NCBI GenBank assembly: GCA_035307785.1
Contig: DATGHS010000457.1
Coordinates: 1-21,657, forward strand
DNA: 21,657 nt
Reading direction: 5' to 3'
Source of the DNA: DATGHS01 sp035307785
Lineage (GTDB): Bacteria; Planctomycetota; Planctomycetia; Gemmatales; Gemmataceae
Position numbers and translations under genes: made by a program. The notes under the pieces were generated by a model. That model saw only the letters and a program-made list of their open reading frames with translations, did not search any database and had not been told where the DNA came from. Below are positions 7,235 to 15,434 of this stretch, in pieces; within the stretch, counting starts at the first letter, position 1; every line of letters starts with the position of its first letter.

Positions 7235-9739
7235 TTAATGCCGGAACAGAAACTCCCGCGTGTTCAAGAGCGCCCAGAGCACGTCTTCCCACGCCTTGCG
7301 CTTGTCGGTGGCTTTGTTCACGTGTCCCAGCGCGGCATTCACTTCGGCTGGCAACGGGGCTCGGGCCAGTGCCGTGAAATAAAGCTCGTTCAGCATTTCC
7401 GCGTCGGTCTTCTTCGCGGTCAGGAGCTTGCCCAGCCGGTTGTTGGGGTTGCGAATCTTTTCGTTGATCGTCGGCCCGTTGATTAGTTGCAGCGCCTGGG
7501 CGAGGTTGCTGTCGCTTTCGCGCTCGCATTCGCAAGCCAATTCGCGGGCCGGCTGGCCGAACGTCTTGAGGAACGGATGGTTCACTTCGCCGTCGGGCAA
7601 CTGAATCGCCCGCGTTCCGAGCGGCAGCCCGGCGAATTTTTCCGGCAGCGCCGTCACGTCGCACAAGGCATCCAGCAATTGCTCAGCCGTCATCAGCTTC
7701 GTCACGGCGTGCGAGAAGTAGCGGTTGTCGTCCTTATTGGAAGCATTCGTTTGCGCGCTCAGCTGATACGTGCGCGAATTCATGATCGTGCGAATCAGCT
7801 TCTTGGCGTCAAACTTGTTGGCCACGAAATCCTTGGCCAGAGCGTCGAGCAATTCATCATTGGCAGACGGATTCGAATCGCGGAAATCATCCACCGGATC
7901 GACAACGCCCTTGCCCAACAGGTGATACCAAATGCGGTTCACGACCGATTTCGCAAAAAACGTGTTATCGGGCCGGGTGAGCCACTCGGCAAAGACGTCG
8001 CGCCGGTCCTTGCCGGCGGGAATATTCGGGACTTCGCCGCCCAGGAAGCGCGGCGGCATTGTCTTGCCCGAGCGCGGCTGCACCATGTCGCCGCCGCGCT
8101 CGCTGAAGATAATTTCTGACGTTTGGGCCTTGTTCGCATTGGGGAAGTCCGGGTCGGGCTTCTGCTTTACGCGGAAGAAGAATGCCGCCAGGCTGTAGTA
8201 ATCGTCCTGCGTCCATTTTTCGAACGGATGGTTGTGGCATTTGGCGCATTGCATGCGGATGCCGAAGAACAATTGGGCGGTCGTCTCGGCCAGGCTCGTC
8301 GGGTCGCGGGCAATGCGGTAATAGTTGGCCGGCGGATTCGTGAAACTGCTGCCGTTGGCGGTGAGCAGCTCGCGTACCACGGCATCGAACCCCGTATTCT
8401 CGGTCACGTGATGATGCAGCCATTCTTGGAACGCGTGAATGCCCTTTACCTGAATGGTTTTGCGGCTCGAACGCAAAACGTCCGACCACTTGAGCGTCCA
8501 AAAATCGGCATACTCGGGTCGCTCCAAAAGTTGATCGATCAGTTTGGCCCGCTTGTCCGGCGCCTTGTTCGCCAAAAAAGCCTTCGTCTCTTCTGCAGTC
8601 GGCAAGAGACCGCACAAATCGAGATAAGCCCGGCGAATGAACTCCGAATCGGTGCACAAGTCCGACGGTGCGATGCTCAGCATCTTGAGCTTCGCGAAAA
8701 CGAACTTGTCGATGTAGTTCGTTTCCGGTGGGTTGGGCCATTGGAAGCCGGGCTTTGGCTCCAGATACATCAGCCGCACCGCCTGCATCTCGCCGAGGTA
8801 ACGGCAGAGAATTGCGGCCTCGCCCGATTGCTTGAACTCCACGAGGCCATTCATGGAAACTTCGGCCACGGCTGCGTCGCTGCTGGAAAAGACAGTGAGC
8901 CGAGTCACATCTTTAATCGAGTTGTCGCTGTAATGGGCCAGCACGGCCAGCTGTTGCCATTTGCCCGGTGAGTTCAGCACCCGACTACCTGGCAATACTT
9001 CAATGTTCTTGATCGTCGGAAGATTGGCCGGGTCGTCCTTCAAGCCTTCCTTCAGCCAGTTGGTAATCGTTTCGGCCGGCACGCTGTCGGCAGAAAAACG
9101 CGTGCCACCTTCGTGGGCAATTCGTCCCAGCGCCTTCAGCAAGATCAGGCTATCGGCCGGGTTTAGCTTGTCGGTGCGCCGGCCGAAGACATCGCGGGTC
9201 AACTGCAGATAATCGGCCGCCGGGTCGTAACCGCGCAGGCTCAATTTGAACCCGTTTTTGCCACTCGGTGTGCCATGGCAAGCGCCCTGATTGCAGCCGC
9301 CCACGTTCAGCGATGCGATCACTTGATTGCGAAAACTCACTGGATCAGCTTTGTCGAAATTGACGACTGATACTGGAACCCGCGCTAATTGCCCGCCGAC
9401 TTCGATGAGTAACACCGTGCTGCCATTTTGCTTCGGCTGCAGGAAGCCGTCCTGCACGCCGGCGAGATTGGCGTTTTCGGCTCGTATCGTCGCAAATGGC
9501 GTGAGGTCGCGAATGGTTCCATCAGCGTATTTCCCGCTGATGATCAACTGCTGCATCGCCTTCGGGCCGGCGAGCGTCACTGCGGCCGGCTGGACGACGA
9601 GGGCCGTCGGCTTGCCGATGGCGGCCTCGCGTTCGTCCTTCTTGATATTGGGCGCCGAATAGAGAAAGCTGGTGGAAATCGTCCCAATTACGATAGCCGA
9701 GAACCAACCACAAGCGCGGCAGCGGAGAGAGCCTGACAT
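7235..9739 (-). CDS. Planctomycete PSCyt2/PSD1 (DUF1549-DUF1553) protein with Big-2-like domains and haem motifs
   Basis: An 834-residue secreted protein with a signal peptide at residues 1-29. Domains in order: a Big-2-like immunoglobulin domain (about 45-127), a cytochrome-like segment with CNQGACH (149-155), a second Big-2-like domain (about 240-325), DUF1549/PSCyt2 (about 340-550) containing a canonical CAKCH haem motif (498-502) followed by NHPFEKW, and DUF1553/PSD1 (about 590-830) with VNRIWYHLLGKG and LIRTIMNSRTYQLS. These large proteins are a planctomycete hallmark; their biochemical role is not established, though a periplasmic redox function is plausible. Many homologues sit next to a DUF1501 gene, but here the neighbour is a periplasmic binding protein 41 bp downstream. 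The ATG at 9739 directly precedes the signal peptide. Confidence 0.95.
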   Translation of the reverse strand: MSGSLRCRACGWFSAIVIGTISTSFLYSAPNIKKDEREAAIGKPTALVVQPAAVTLAGPKAMQQLIISGKYADGTIRDLTPFATIRAENANLAGVQDGFLQPKQNGSTVLLIEVGGQLARVPVSVVNFDKADPVSFRNQVIASLNVGGCNQGACHGTPSGKNGFKLSLRGYDPAADYLQLTRDVFGRRTDKLNPADSLILLKALGRIAHEGGTRFSADSVPAETITNWLKEGLKDDPANLPTIKNIEVLPGSRVLNSPGKWQQLAVLAHYSDNSIKDVTRLTVFSSSDAAVAEVSMNGLVEFKQSGEAAILCRYLGEMQAVRLMYLEPKPGFQWPNPPETNYIDKFVFAKLKMLSIAPSDLCTDSEFIRRAYLDLCGLLPTAEETKAFLANKAPDKRAKLIDQLLERPEYADFWTLKWSDVLRSSRKTIQVKGIHAFQEWLHHHVTENTGFDAVVRELLTANGSSFTNPPANYYRIARDPTSLAETTAQLFFGIRMQCAKCHNHPFEKWTQDDYYSLAAFFFRVKQKPDPDFPNANKAQTSEIIFSERGGDMVQPRSGKTMPPRFLGGEVPNIPAGKDRRDVFAEWLTRPDNTFFAKSVVNRIWYHLLGKGVVDPVDDFRDSNPSANDELLDALAKDFVANKFDAKKLIRTIMNSRTYQLSAQTNASNKDDNRYFSHAVTKLMTAEQLLDALCDVTALPEKFAGLPLGTRAIQLPDGEVNHPFLKTFGQPARELACECERESDSNLAQALQLINGPTINEKIRNPNNRLGKLLTAKKTDAEMLNELYFTALARAPLPAEVNAALGHVNKATDKRKAWEDVLWALLNTREFLFRH

Positions 9740-10095
9740 GGCAGGAAACCCCCAGAAGGATAAGGCAGGGCAAGTTAGGCGGGAAAAAGCTAACGGTTTT
9801 TCGGGGAGCCGTTGAAACTCCGGCAGGATGCCATCCGTCTAAAGTGTAGCGGAATAGTCCGGTAATTGCGAGCTTTTTTGCCGGAAATTTTGTGATTCCG
9901 GGTGCGAAGTACAATAGGCCGTTACGTCGCGGTTACAGGTAATTGGGTTCGATTTTGCCGCTTAAATAGTCTATATATGGGTAGATGAAAACCGCCGACG
10001 TCCCCGCGCAAGTTAGAATTCTCCTGCCGTCCTGCGGTTACCGCTAACCGCTTCTCGATATTGAGTGTCTCTCCCATAAAGGGCTGAAGATTGCC
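9740..10095. other. Divergent intergenic region between PSCyt2/PSD1 gene and Ser/Thr kinase
   Basis: The 356 bp hold no convincing gene. They are locally AT-richer than the flanks, with an A/T run pair (GAAAAA and TTTTTC, about 9783-9800) and a TATATA stretch at 9972-9977, but I found no well-spaced -35/-10 pair and no strong ribosome-binding site before either flanking start. Promoters for both genes should lie here. Confidence 0.6.
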
Positions 10096-11436
10096 ATGCC
10101 AGGCCAGCATGTAGACTGTGCGACGTTCGTGGCGCGACTCCGTGAAAGCGGGCTCGTGCACGACGAACAGCTTGCCGCCGTCGATCAGCTGGCTACCGCC
10201 GCCGATCGTGGCCGAACATTGGCCCGGGCGCTGGTCGAGCATGGCCTGCTCACGCGCTTCCAGGCCGAGATGCTGCTTGGCGGCCGGACTGATGGCTTCA
10301 TCCTGGGACAGTACCGGATCCTTGAGCAGATTGGCCGCGGCGGCATGGGCCGGGTCTTCAAGGCCGAGCACGTGACTATGAACCGTGTGGTCGCCCTCAA
10401 GGTGCTGGCGCCGAACCTCACCCGCACCGAGCGGGCCAAGATGATGTTCCAGCGCGAAGTGCGTGCGGCCGCCAAACTCATCCATCCGAACATCGTCACC
10501 GCTTACGACGCCAACCAGAGCAGCGACCGCCACTACCTCGTGATGGAGTTTGTGGACGGCCCAAATCTGCAAGAGCTGGTGCAAGAGCACGGGCCGCTGC
10601 CGGTGGGTCAGGCGAGTGAATTCATCCGCCAGGCGGCACTGGGCCTGCAGTACGCTTTCGAAATGGGCATGGTCCACCGTGACATCAAGCCGGCCAACCT
10701 ACTCGTCCAGAAACAGTCGCCGGGCAACGGCTTCCAGGTAAAGATTCTTGACTTCGGCCTGGCTCGGCTCCAGGAACCGACCGAAGATTCGCCGCACAGC
10801 GGCCAGGACTCCATTCCCGCCCGCGAACACTCGGTCATGGGTACGCCGGATTATCTTTCACCGGAGCAAGCGCGCAATCTGCACTCGGTAGATATTCGCT
10901 CCGACCTTTACAGCCTCGGCTGCACGTTCTTCTTTCTGCTGACCGGTCAGGTTCCATTCCCCGGCGGCACGGCCCTGGAAAAGATGGTCCGCCACAGCAG
11001 CGAAACGCCGATTCCGGTCCATCAGCTGCGAGCGGATATTTCGCTCGAAATCTCCGGCATCATTCAGAGACTGGTGGAAAAAGATCCAGCTCGGCGCTTT
11101 CAAACTCCGTTGGAGCTGGCACGAGCACTTGAGCCCCATTGCCATGTGGATTCCGAAACCTTTGCGGCGCTGAACACCGCCGCCCCCGAATGGAGCGCAA
11201 GCACGGCCGATTCACCTTGGGCCGAGATTCTGGACGAAAGCGACCAAAGCGCGCTCGCCGGGACTCTGCCGGCCGATGGCTCGCTCACGCCGATCTCTTC
11301 TTCTATTGTGCTGCGGCCATCGCCCTATCGCCGCTGGCAGCCTTCCGCCCAAAAACGTCGCTGGCTGACGTGGGCCATCGCCGCCGCCGCCATTGCAACC
11401 GCGGCGGGAATTGGCGCTCTCCTGATTGTGCGCTAG
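10096..11436 (+). CDS. Membrane-anchored Ser/Thr protein kinase (Hanks type)
   Basis: This 446-residue protein phosphorylates Ser/Thr on unknown targets. The N-terminal 70 residues (ESGLVHDEQLAAVDQL, then ALVEHGLLTRFQAEMLLGG) form a helical segment often found before planctomycete kinase domains. The kinase domain (about 73-345) keeps all key residues: glycine loop GRGGMG (80-85), Lys102 in VALKVL, Glu121, catalytic HRDIKPAN (194-201), DFG (219-221), and the activation-segment end TPDYLSPEQ. A Ser/Pro-rich linker follows. A single C-terminal membrane helix (about 423-445) ends the protein with almost no extracytoplasmic domain, so any sensing must be through the cytoplasmic part or partner proteins. 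It stands alone, divergent from the PSCyt2/PSD1 gene and convergent with the next gene. The ribosome-binding site before ATG 10096 is weak. Confidence 0.95.
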   Translation: MPGQHVDCATFVARLRESGLVHDEQLAAVDQLATAADRGRTLARALVEHGLLTRFQAEMLLGGRTDGFILGQYRILEQIGRGGMGRVFKAEHVTMNRVVALKVLAPNLTRTERAKMMFQREVRAAAKLIHPNIVTAYDANQSSDRHYLVMEFVDGPNLQELVQEHGPLPVGQASEFIRQAALGLQYAFEMGMVHRDIKPANLLVQKQSPGNGFQVKILDFGLARLQEPTEDSPHSGQDSIPAREHSVMGTPDYLSPEQARNLHSVDIRSDLYSLGCTFFFLLTGQVPFPGGTALEKMVRHSSETPIPVHQLRADISLEISGIIQRLVEKDPARRFQTPLELARALEPHCHVDSETFAALNTAAPEWSASTADSPWAEILDESDQSALAGTLPADGSLTPISSSIVLRPSPYRRWQPSAQKRRWLTWAIAAAAIATAAGIGALLIVR

Positions 11437-11470
11437 TGGTTTGTTTATTGCAATTCGATTGTCGTGTGCC

Positions 11471-11532
11471 GGTAGCGGAATTCGCAAGAATTCCGATCGC
11501 GCCCAAGCGGAATTCTTGCGAATTCCGCTACC
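11471..11532. repeat. Perfect 24-bp inverted repeat with nested hairpins (REP-like or bidirectional terminator)
   Basis: Two perfectly complementary 24-bp arms (11471-11494 and 11509-11532) flank a 14-nt loop. Each arm contains its own hairpin: GGAATTC-GCAA-GAATTCC in the left arm, where GCAA is a GNRA-type tetraloop, and GGAATTC-TTGC-GAATTCC in the right. It lies between the stop codons of two convergent genes (11436 and 11573). There is no T-tract on either side, so it is not a textbook intrinsic terminator. It could terminate both transcripts, protect 3' ends, or be a dispersed REP/BIME-like element. Confidence 0.85.
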
Positions 11533-11572
11533 AAAGTTAGCTGCAATGAACCAGTGATCTTCTACGCAGCAA

Positions 11573-13960
11573 TTACAAATTCTCCGGGTTGCGGTCGAAG
11601 TTGAAGTACGGCAGGCGCACGCCGCGAACGAATTGCTGATCGGCTCGCGGAACGCTGGACGGAGTCCCGTAGCCCTGAGAACTGAAGTACGTAATCACGT
11701 CATCTTCGTTCACGCCGTCGCCGCTGACGCCCAGGCCGCCGATGAGGGCCGCGCCGGCGCCGTAAAGCGGACTGCTGCCGGGGAAGAACACGACGCCATT
11801 TTGGTTCAGCGGATTGGCAACCTGGTGGAAGTTCGTTTGCGGATTGAAGGCATCGTAACCGACGACCGTGCCGAAATAAGCCGACGCCGGCAGCGGCGGA
11901 CCGGTTTCCAGGGCCGTATTGGGATCGATGCCGGGCGAGTTCAGCTGTGAGAATGGACCGGGTGGATCGCCGTCGATTCCTTCCGGGAAGCGCGGCAGAC
12001 TCAAATAGCGAATGGTGCGGTTCGTAAACGCCGTTCCAAGCGGCACACCGGGAACCTGGTCGGCCGGCTGCAGTTGGGTCGGGTCGGCGTAGTAGGCCAC
12101 GTTGCGAGCCTTGGCCACGGCCACGCCGATTGAAAAGTAAGTGGCATCCGGCATGCGAAAGAGACCGAGCACTTCACCAGCCGAGTCGGTCACCGAGAAT
12201 GCCATTTCCGCGTGCTGGTTCGACGGCAGCCGAATTTGCGACCGCACCAGGTTGGCCTCATCGATCCCCTGCTGAATAATCTGGTTCACTTGGGCGGCAC
12301 TCAGGCCGCCACCGGCATGCGGCGTCACCAGGAAGCCAAACGGCACGGTAACGCCGGCCAGGAACGCATGGTCGAGCGGCAAGCCGCGCCCGGCCCCGCT
12401 GGCGGCACTGCCGATGCCGAAGCCCGGCCCTTCCGCGAGGACTTTTTGCAACCCGTCGATTCCGCCCGGACCGACAGTTGGCAACGTGATGCCGGCCAGA
12501 TCGATTCGCGGCAAGTTCAGGGGCACGCCATTGGCGGCGAGCGGGCCGGTCGGCAAGCCCGGAATGAAGAAGCCGGGCGTAACGCCCAGCACGCCGATAT
12601 CGGTTGTGGGAGCGCCCGTTATCGGTAAGCCGGAAGCGGCCAAGGTCGCAATGTACTCGGCTTCCAACGTCCGGTCGGGTTTGGTGGGATCGAAGTTGGT
12701 GCTAAATGACGAATTCTCTTCCGAAGCGTAGCCGGTCTTACCGGGGAAAAAGACGCCGATCCCGCCAACCAGGCGCGGCTGGCCGTTGGCGTCTTTCTTG
12801 TACAGCGGGATGCCACCCGGCAACGTGCCGATGCCGCGGCTCTGGGCTGCCGGTTCCAGACCCGACGAAAGGCCGTACGACTCCGGCGCGAAGATCGTCT
12901 GCCCCGGCGGGACGAAAGCCGGGTTGATGTTGAAGCGCGCCGGCAGCCCGGCCGCGCTGTCGCGGTTGGTGTGCTCAATTTCGAACAGATCGACCTGTGG
13001 CGTGTTCATGACGCCGGGCGGAAAATGGCCCATTGGCCCGATCGGCGCGACGAACCCGGGGCCAGCCAGCGTGGAAGCCGGGCTGGTGATGCTCGGATTC
13101 GAATCGACCTCACGCTGTGTGATCGTGGATTGGCTGATGAACTGGATGGTGCGCGAAGTGAGCGGCGCCTGGTCGTTGGCAAAGTAGGCCCCTGTCCGTG
13201 CCAGCGATACGGCCCCATCTACCGCGAAGACCAGATTCAGGGTGCTGCCGGTTATGGCCGGATCGACATTGCCTTCCACGCGAATGCCGAGGATTCGCCC
13301 CTGGCGATCGACCACCGCCACGATGGCGTCGTCGCTCGCGGTGGCCGCCGCGGCTCGCTGCAGCAGAGCATCCACTTCAGCCGGCGCGAGCGGAGTCTCG
13401 GGAATCGGCGGCGGGTCGCCGGGAACGGTATTCACGACATAGTTGGCATTGGCCGTGACCGTGTCGGCCGGGGTCACGCGCTGAATGACGCCGCGGCCCA
13501 GCGTGGCGTTGATGGTGGCCGTGCCGAAGCCGGCATCGACATAATTGTTGCCGCTGCCGGTGATAATGGTGACGTCGGCAGCGCCGGCAATGAGCTTGTC
13601 GTTGCCGGACCCGCCAATCAGCGTGGTGGGGCCGCCGCCGGCAAAGAGCAGATCGTTGCCGCTGCCCGCTGTGATGGTAGCAGGCAGAGTAATGTCCGGA
13701 GCGATGCGCAGAACATCGTCGCCGGGGCTGGGCAGGATATTAATCGCAGTGACGGCCGACTCGGCGAACGTGGCCACGGGCACGCCGGAGTCTTCCACGG
13801 TAATGGTTTGCGCGAACGGGTCTTGCACCACGTCGATGCGGTCGCGGTTCGGCCCACCGCTGATGGTGAGCACGCTGCCCACCAGCACCGCGCCGGCATT
13901 GGGCACATCGCGGCTTTCCAGCCGCTCTAGCTCCAGGCGCACAAACCGACCCCACCGCAC
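11573..13960 (-). CDS. Exported protein with RTX-like repeats and two GlcG/HbpS-like domains
   Basis: A 795-residue protein. It opens with MRWGRFVRLELERLESRDVP, a planctomycete LExLExR-type N-terminus associated with exported surface proteins. Residues about 97-150 contain glycine-aspartate repeats (AGSGNDLLFAGGG, GGSGNDKLIAG, GSGNNYVDAG) like calcium-binding RTX motifs. Two GlcG/HbpS-like (PF03928-type) domains follow: about 194-405, with IVAVVDRQGRILGIR and RLVGGIGV, and about 553-765, with AFSVTDSAGEVLGLFRM, IGVAVAKARNVAYY and IGGLGVSGDG. Both carry long insertions. HbpS binds haem in actinobacteria; ligand binding here is untested. I prefer the GTG start at 13960 because AAAGGAG lies seven bases upstream and the N-terminal motif then begins the protein; an upstream in-frame ATG at 14014 would add 18 unrelated residues. 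It converges with the upstream kinase gene. Confidence 0.85.
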   Translation of the reverse strand: MRWGRFVRLELERLESRDVPNAGAVLVGSVLTISGGPNRDRIDVVQDPFAQTITVEDSGVPVATFAESAVTAINILPSPGDDVLRIAPDITLPATITAGSGNDLLFAGGGPTTLIGGSGNDKLIAGAADVTIITGSGNNYVDAGFGTATINATLGRGVIQRVTPADTVTANANYVVNTVPGDPPPIPETPLAPAEVDALLQRAAAATASDDAIVAVVDRQGRILGIRVEGNVDPAITGSTLNLVFAVDGAVSLARTGAYFANDQAPLTSRTIQFISQSTITQREVDSNPSITSPASTLAGPGFVAPIGPMGHFPPGVMNTPQVDLFEIEHTNRDSAAGLPARFNINPAFVPPGQTIFAPESYGLSSGLEPAAQSRGIGTLPGGIPLYKKDANGQPRLVGGIGVFFPGKTGYASEENSSFSTNFDPTKPDRTLEAEYIATLAASGLPITGAPTTDIGVLGVTPGFFIPGLPTGPLAANGVPLNLPRIDLAGITLPTVGPGGIDGLQKVLAEGPGFGIGSAASGAGRGLPLDHAFLAGVTVPFGFLVTPHAGGGLSAAQVNQIIQQGIDEANLVRSQIRLPSNQHAEMAFSVTDSAGEVLGLFRMPDATYFSIGVAVAKARNVAYYADPTQLQPADQVPGVPLGTAFTNRTIRYLSLPRFPEGIDGDPPGPFSQLNSPGIDPNTALETGPPLPASAYFGTVVGYDAFNPQTNFHQVANPLNQNGVVFFPGSSPLYGAGAALIGGLGVSGDGVNEDDVITYFSSQGYGTPSSVPRADQQFVRGVRLPYFNFDRNPENL

Positions 13961-13967
13961 ACCGCGA

Positions 13968-13974
13968 CTCCTTT
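13968..13974 (-). promoter_or_regulatory. Ribosome-binding site fixing a GTG start
   Basis: AAAGGAG on the minus strand, seven bases before GTG at 13960. It lies inside the longer frame that begins at ATG 14014 and therefore argues for the shorter product. Confidence 0.7.
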
Positions 13975-14014
13975 CGCGAGACACCGCGAGCGCAATCTCC
14001 GCGCAGCAGCACAA

Positions 14015-14506
14015 TCGGAATTATCGGCAGAGATTGCGCAGATTATTGAGGAAAAATGCAAGTTGGGGAGGAAAGTGTGAAGGAGCCGATGCCCAAACGT
14101 TAGGAATCCAGCTTCCGCGAGCAGCGAATGTGACTGCAAACATATCTTTTTGTGACTTTGACCGGCCGCGCGCCACGGTGCTGCATCCCGCAAGTCTCGA
14201 GTTTGCAATCGGTTGCGGCGTGCGCGCGAGGCCTTCGCAAAGTTGGTCATAATTTGAATGCCGCATGGTTCATGGGTTCGTGGTTTCACGGGTTCATGGG
14301 TTCGTTGATTGATGGGTTCATTCGTTAGTGGGTTGCTGGTCATCGAAGTGGTTCCTGACCTGGTTGGGAGCTGCGGTGATGCCCGCGCCAGTGGCGCGCG
14401 CCACCCTTCACCGGCGGGGAAATGAATACCGGCCGTGGCAAAGGTACGATCCGATTGGCTTGCGGGCAAATGGAAAACCATGACCATTTGCATCAGAGAC
14501 GCAGCG
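14015..14506. other. Non-coding stretch between RTX/HbpS-like gene and PIN toxin
   Basis: About 490 bp (546 bp if counted from the GTG at 13960) without a gene I can support. Minus-strand frames here are low-complexity translations of a degenerate repeat. Near the gene it is AT-rich (about 14018-14060, with TTATCGGCAGAGATTGCGCAG), a plausible promoter zone, but I could not place -35/-10 boxes. The centre holds the short repeat array described separately, and GTGGCGCGCGCCAC (about 14391-14404) is a perfect 14-bp palindrome. Confidence 0.6.
14265..14335. repeat. Degenerate short tandem repeat (ATGGGTTC-type)
   Basis: The 15-mer GGTTCATGGGTTCGT occurs exactly at 14267-14281 and 14291-14305 (24-bp period). 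Weaker copies of GGGTTC continue to about 14335 (GATGGGTTCATTCGTTAGTGGGTTG). It lies in a gene-free stretch. Its function is unknown; it may be a replication-slippage product or a dispersed intergenic repeat. Confidence 0.75.
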
Positions 14507-14971
14507 TCATGGCGAGGATGCGGCCAACTGATTGAGCCATTCTTGCGGCGTGAGAACGGGGACGACTAGTTTTCCCACGAAATGCGCCGCATTCCAGGTC
14601 AGCAAACAATTGGCCCACGGGCCATGCTGACCCACCTGGACTGCCAAGACTGCATCGCCGAGGGCCATTTGCTTGCTCATCTGTGTGACAAGATCCTGAA
14701 CCGTGCAGCCCGCGTAAGCGGGATGGGCTTGCAAGTCCGGGCAAACGCTGAGGCCATATTGCAGGCACAACTGCTGTGGCAGCTTCGGAATATTGCCGGC
14801 CGAGACATTAAAGCTGAGGATGCCAACCACTTCAAGAAGTGCGTGGGCCGTGATGCCTACCGCCAGCTGCCGGTTGTGGATTTCCTCAAGGGCCTTGCGA
14901 TTCGTGGCAAAGCGCTGGTCACTGGTGTAGCGCACGTCAATCAAGAGCACGTCTGCATCCAACAGGATCAC
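14507..14971 (-). CDS. PIN-domain protein, probable VapC-type toxin
   Basis: A 154-residue PIN-domain protein, probably a metal-dependent endoribonuclease of a toxin-antitoxin module. Acidic active-site candidates are Asp5 and Asp7 (LLDADVLL), Glu47 (AHALLEVVG) and Asp106 (ALGDAVLA); the fourth position reads TWNAAHF, where Asn127 replaces the usual Asp, as in several VapC groups. I place the start at GTG 14971: GAGGAAGAGG lies just upstream, the PIN fold begins immediately, and the codon overlaps the stop of the upstream gene as GTGA. A longer frame to 15058 would add 29 residues lying wholly within the antitoxin gene and is less likely. The length is slightly above typical VapC. RNA target unknown. 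Confidence 0.82.
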   Translation of the reverse strand: MILLDADVLLIDVRYTSDQRFATNRKALEEIHNRQLAVGITAHALLEVVGILSFNVSAGNIPKLPQQLCLQYGLSVCPDLQAHPAYAGCTVQDLVTQMSKQMALGDAVLAVQVGQHGPWANCLLTWNAAHFVGKLVVPVLTPQEWLNQLAASSP

Positions 14972-15192
14972 GGCCTCTTCCTCGATTGCCGCAGCGCTTC
15001 TTCCGGAGACGGAAACACCGGCGGCGCGGCGTGAATCTCTTGCAGTATTTCCCGCCATTCCTGGGCTTCCTGTTCGGTGGGCCGGCGCAAAGAGGTCGGT
15101 ACGACTACCTCGACCTTTGTGCCGGGGGGCAAATCAATTTTTTGCGTGGGTACGAACACGCGCCCGTCAAATTGAGCCGCGATTGTCGGCAT
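14968..15192 (-). CDS. DUF104-like antitoxin-type protein
   Basis: A 74-residue protein whose first half, MPTIAAQFDGRVFVPTQKIDL followed by PPGTKVEVVVP, has the beta-strand pattern of DUF104/AF2212-like (and AbrB-like) small DNA-binding antitoxins. The second half is a charged helix (PTEQEAQEWREILQEI) and a Pro/Arg tail that could clasp the toxin. The start at ATG 15192 has GGAG nine bases upstream; an in-frame TTG at 15207 is less attractive. Its stop overlaps the PIN toxin start (GTGA), the usual sign of translational coupling in toxin-antitoxin operons. Antitoxin identity is inferred from size, fold pattern and partner; the family assignment is moderately sure. Confidence 0.72.
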   Translation of the reverse strand: MPTIAAQFDGRVFVPTQKIDLPPGTKVEVVVPTSLRRPTEQEAQEWREILQEIHAAPPVFPSPEEALRQSRKRP

Positions 15193-15434
15193 CTGCAGGT
15201 TCTCCAAAAGTGTCCCAGCGGTATTCTAGCAGGTTAGCCGGAAGGAGCGAACTCCTGCTCGCGAGCGGGCCAGCAGCCTTGCTTGGCCAGCGCCATCGAT
15301 TATCGGCTCACGAAATCTAATACCAGAACCACCCCGCAAGCGCCATGGTGGCGCGGAAGTGGCGCTGCTGAAGCTCCGGCAGCGGCACGCGATCTTACCA
15401 GGGCACAGGAATGATTTCCAAACAAGTCCAAGCT

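Noticed and set aside
8123..8971. 282-residue plus-strand frame
   Set aside because: Antisense to the conserved DUF1549 part of the PSCyt2/PSD1 gene.
9972..9977. TATATA as a kinase promoter -10
   Set aside because: No acceptable -35 hexamer at 16-18 bp upstream.
9922..10677. 251-residue minus-strand frame
   Set aside because: Mostly antisense to the kinase domain; the remainder in the intergenic region lacks motifs or a start context.
12971..13930. 319-residue plus-strand frame
   Set aside because: Antisense to the RTX/HbpS-like gene. Its His/Arg/Gly-rich composition is what reverse-complement reading of a GC-rich gene gives.
13927..14493. 188-residue minus-strand frame upstream of the RTX/HbpS-like gene
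   Set aside because: Its centre is a translation of the short DNA repeat (Thr-Asn-Glu-Pro-like units) and it overlaps the start of the real gene; no signal, motif or ribosome-binding site.
14972..15058. 29-residue N-terminal extension of the PIN toxin
   Set aside because: It lies within the antitoxin gene, and the GTG at 14971 has a good ribosome-binding site and a GTGA overlap.
15340..15354. Small hairpin GCGCCA-TGG-TGGCGC after the WD40 kinase gene as terminator
   Set aside because: Six-base stem without a T-tract on the minus strand, about 80 bp after the stop codon; too weak to call.
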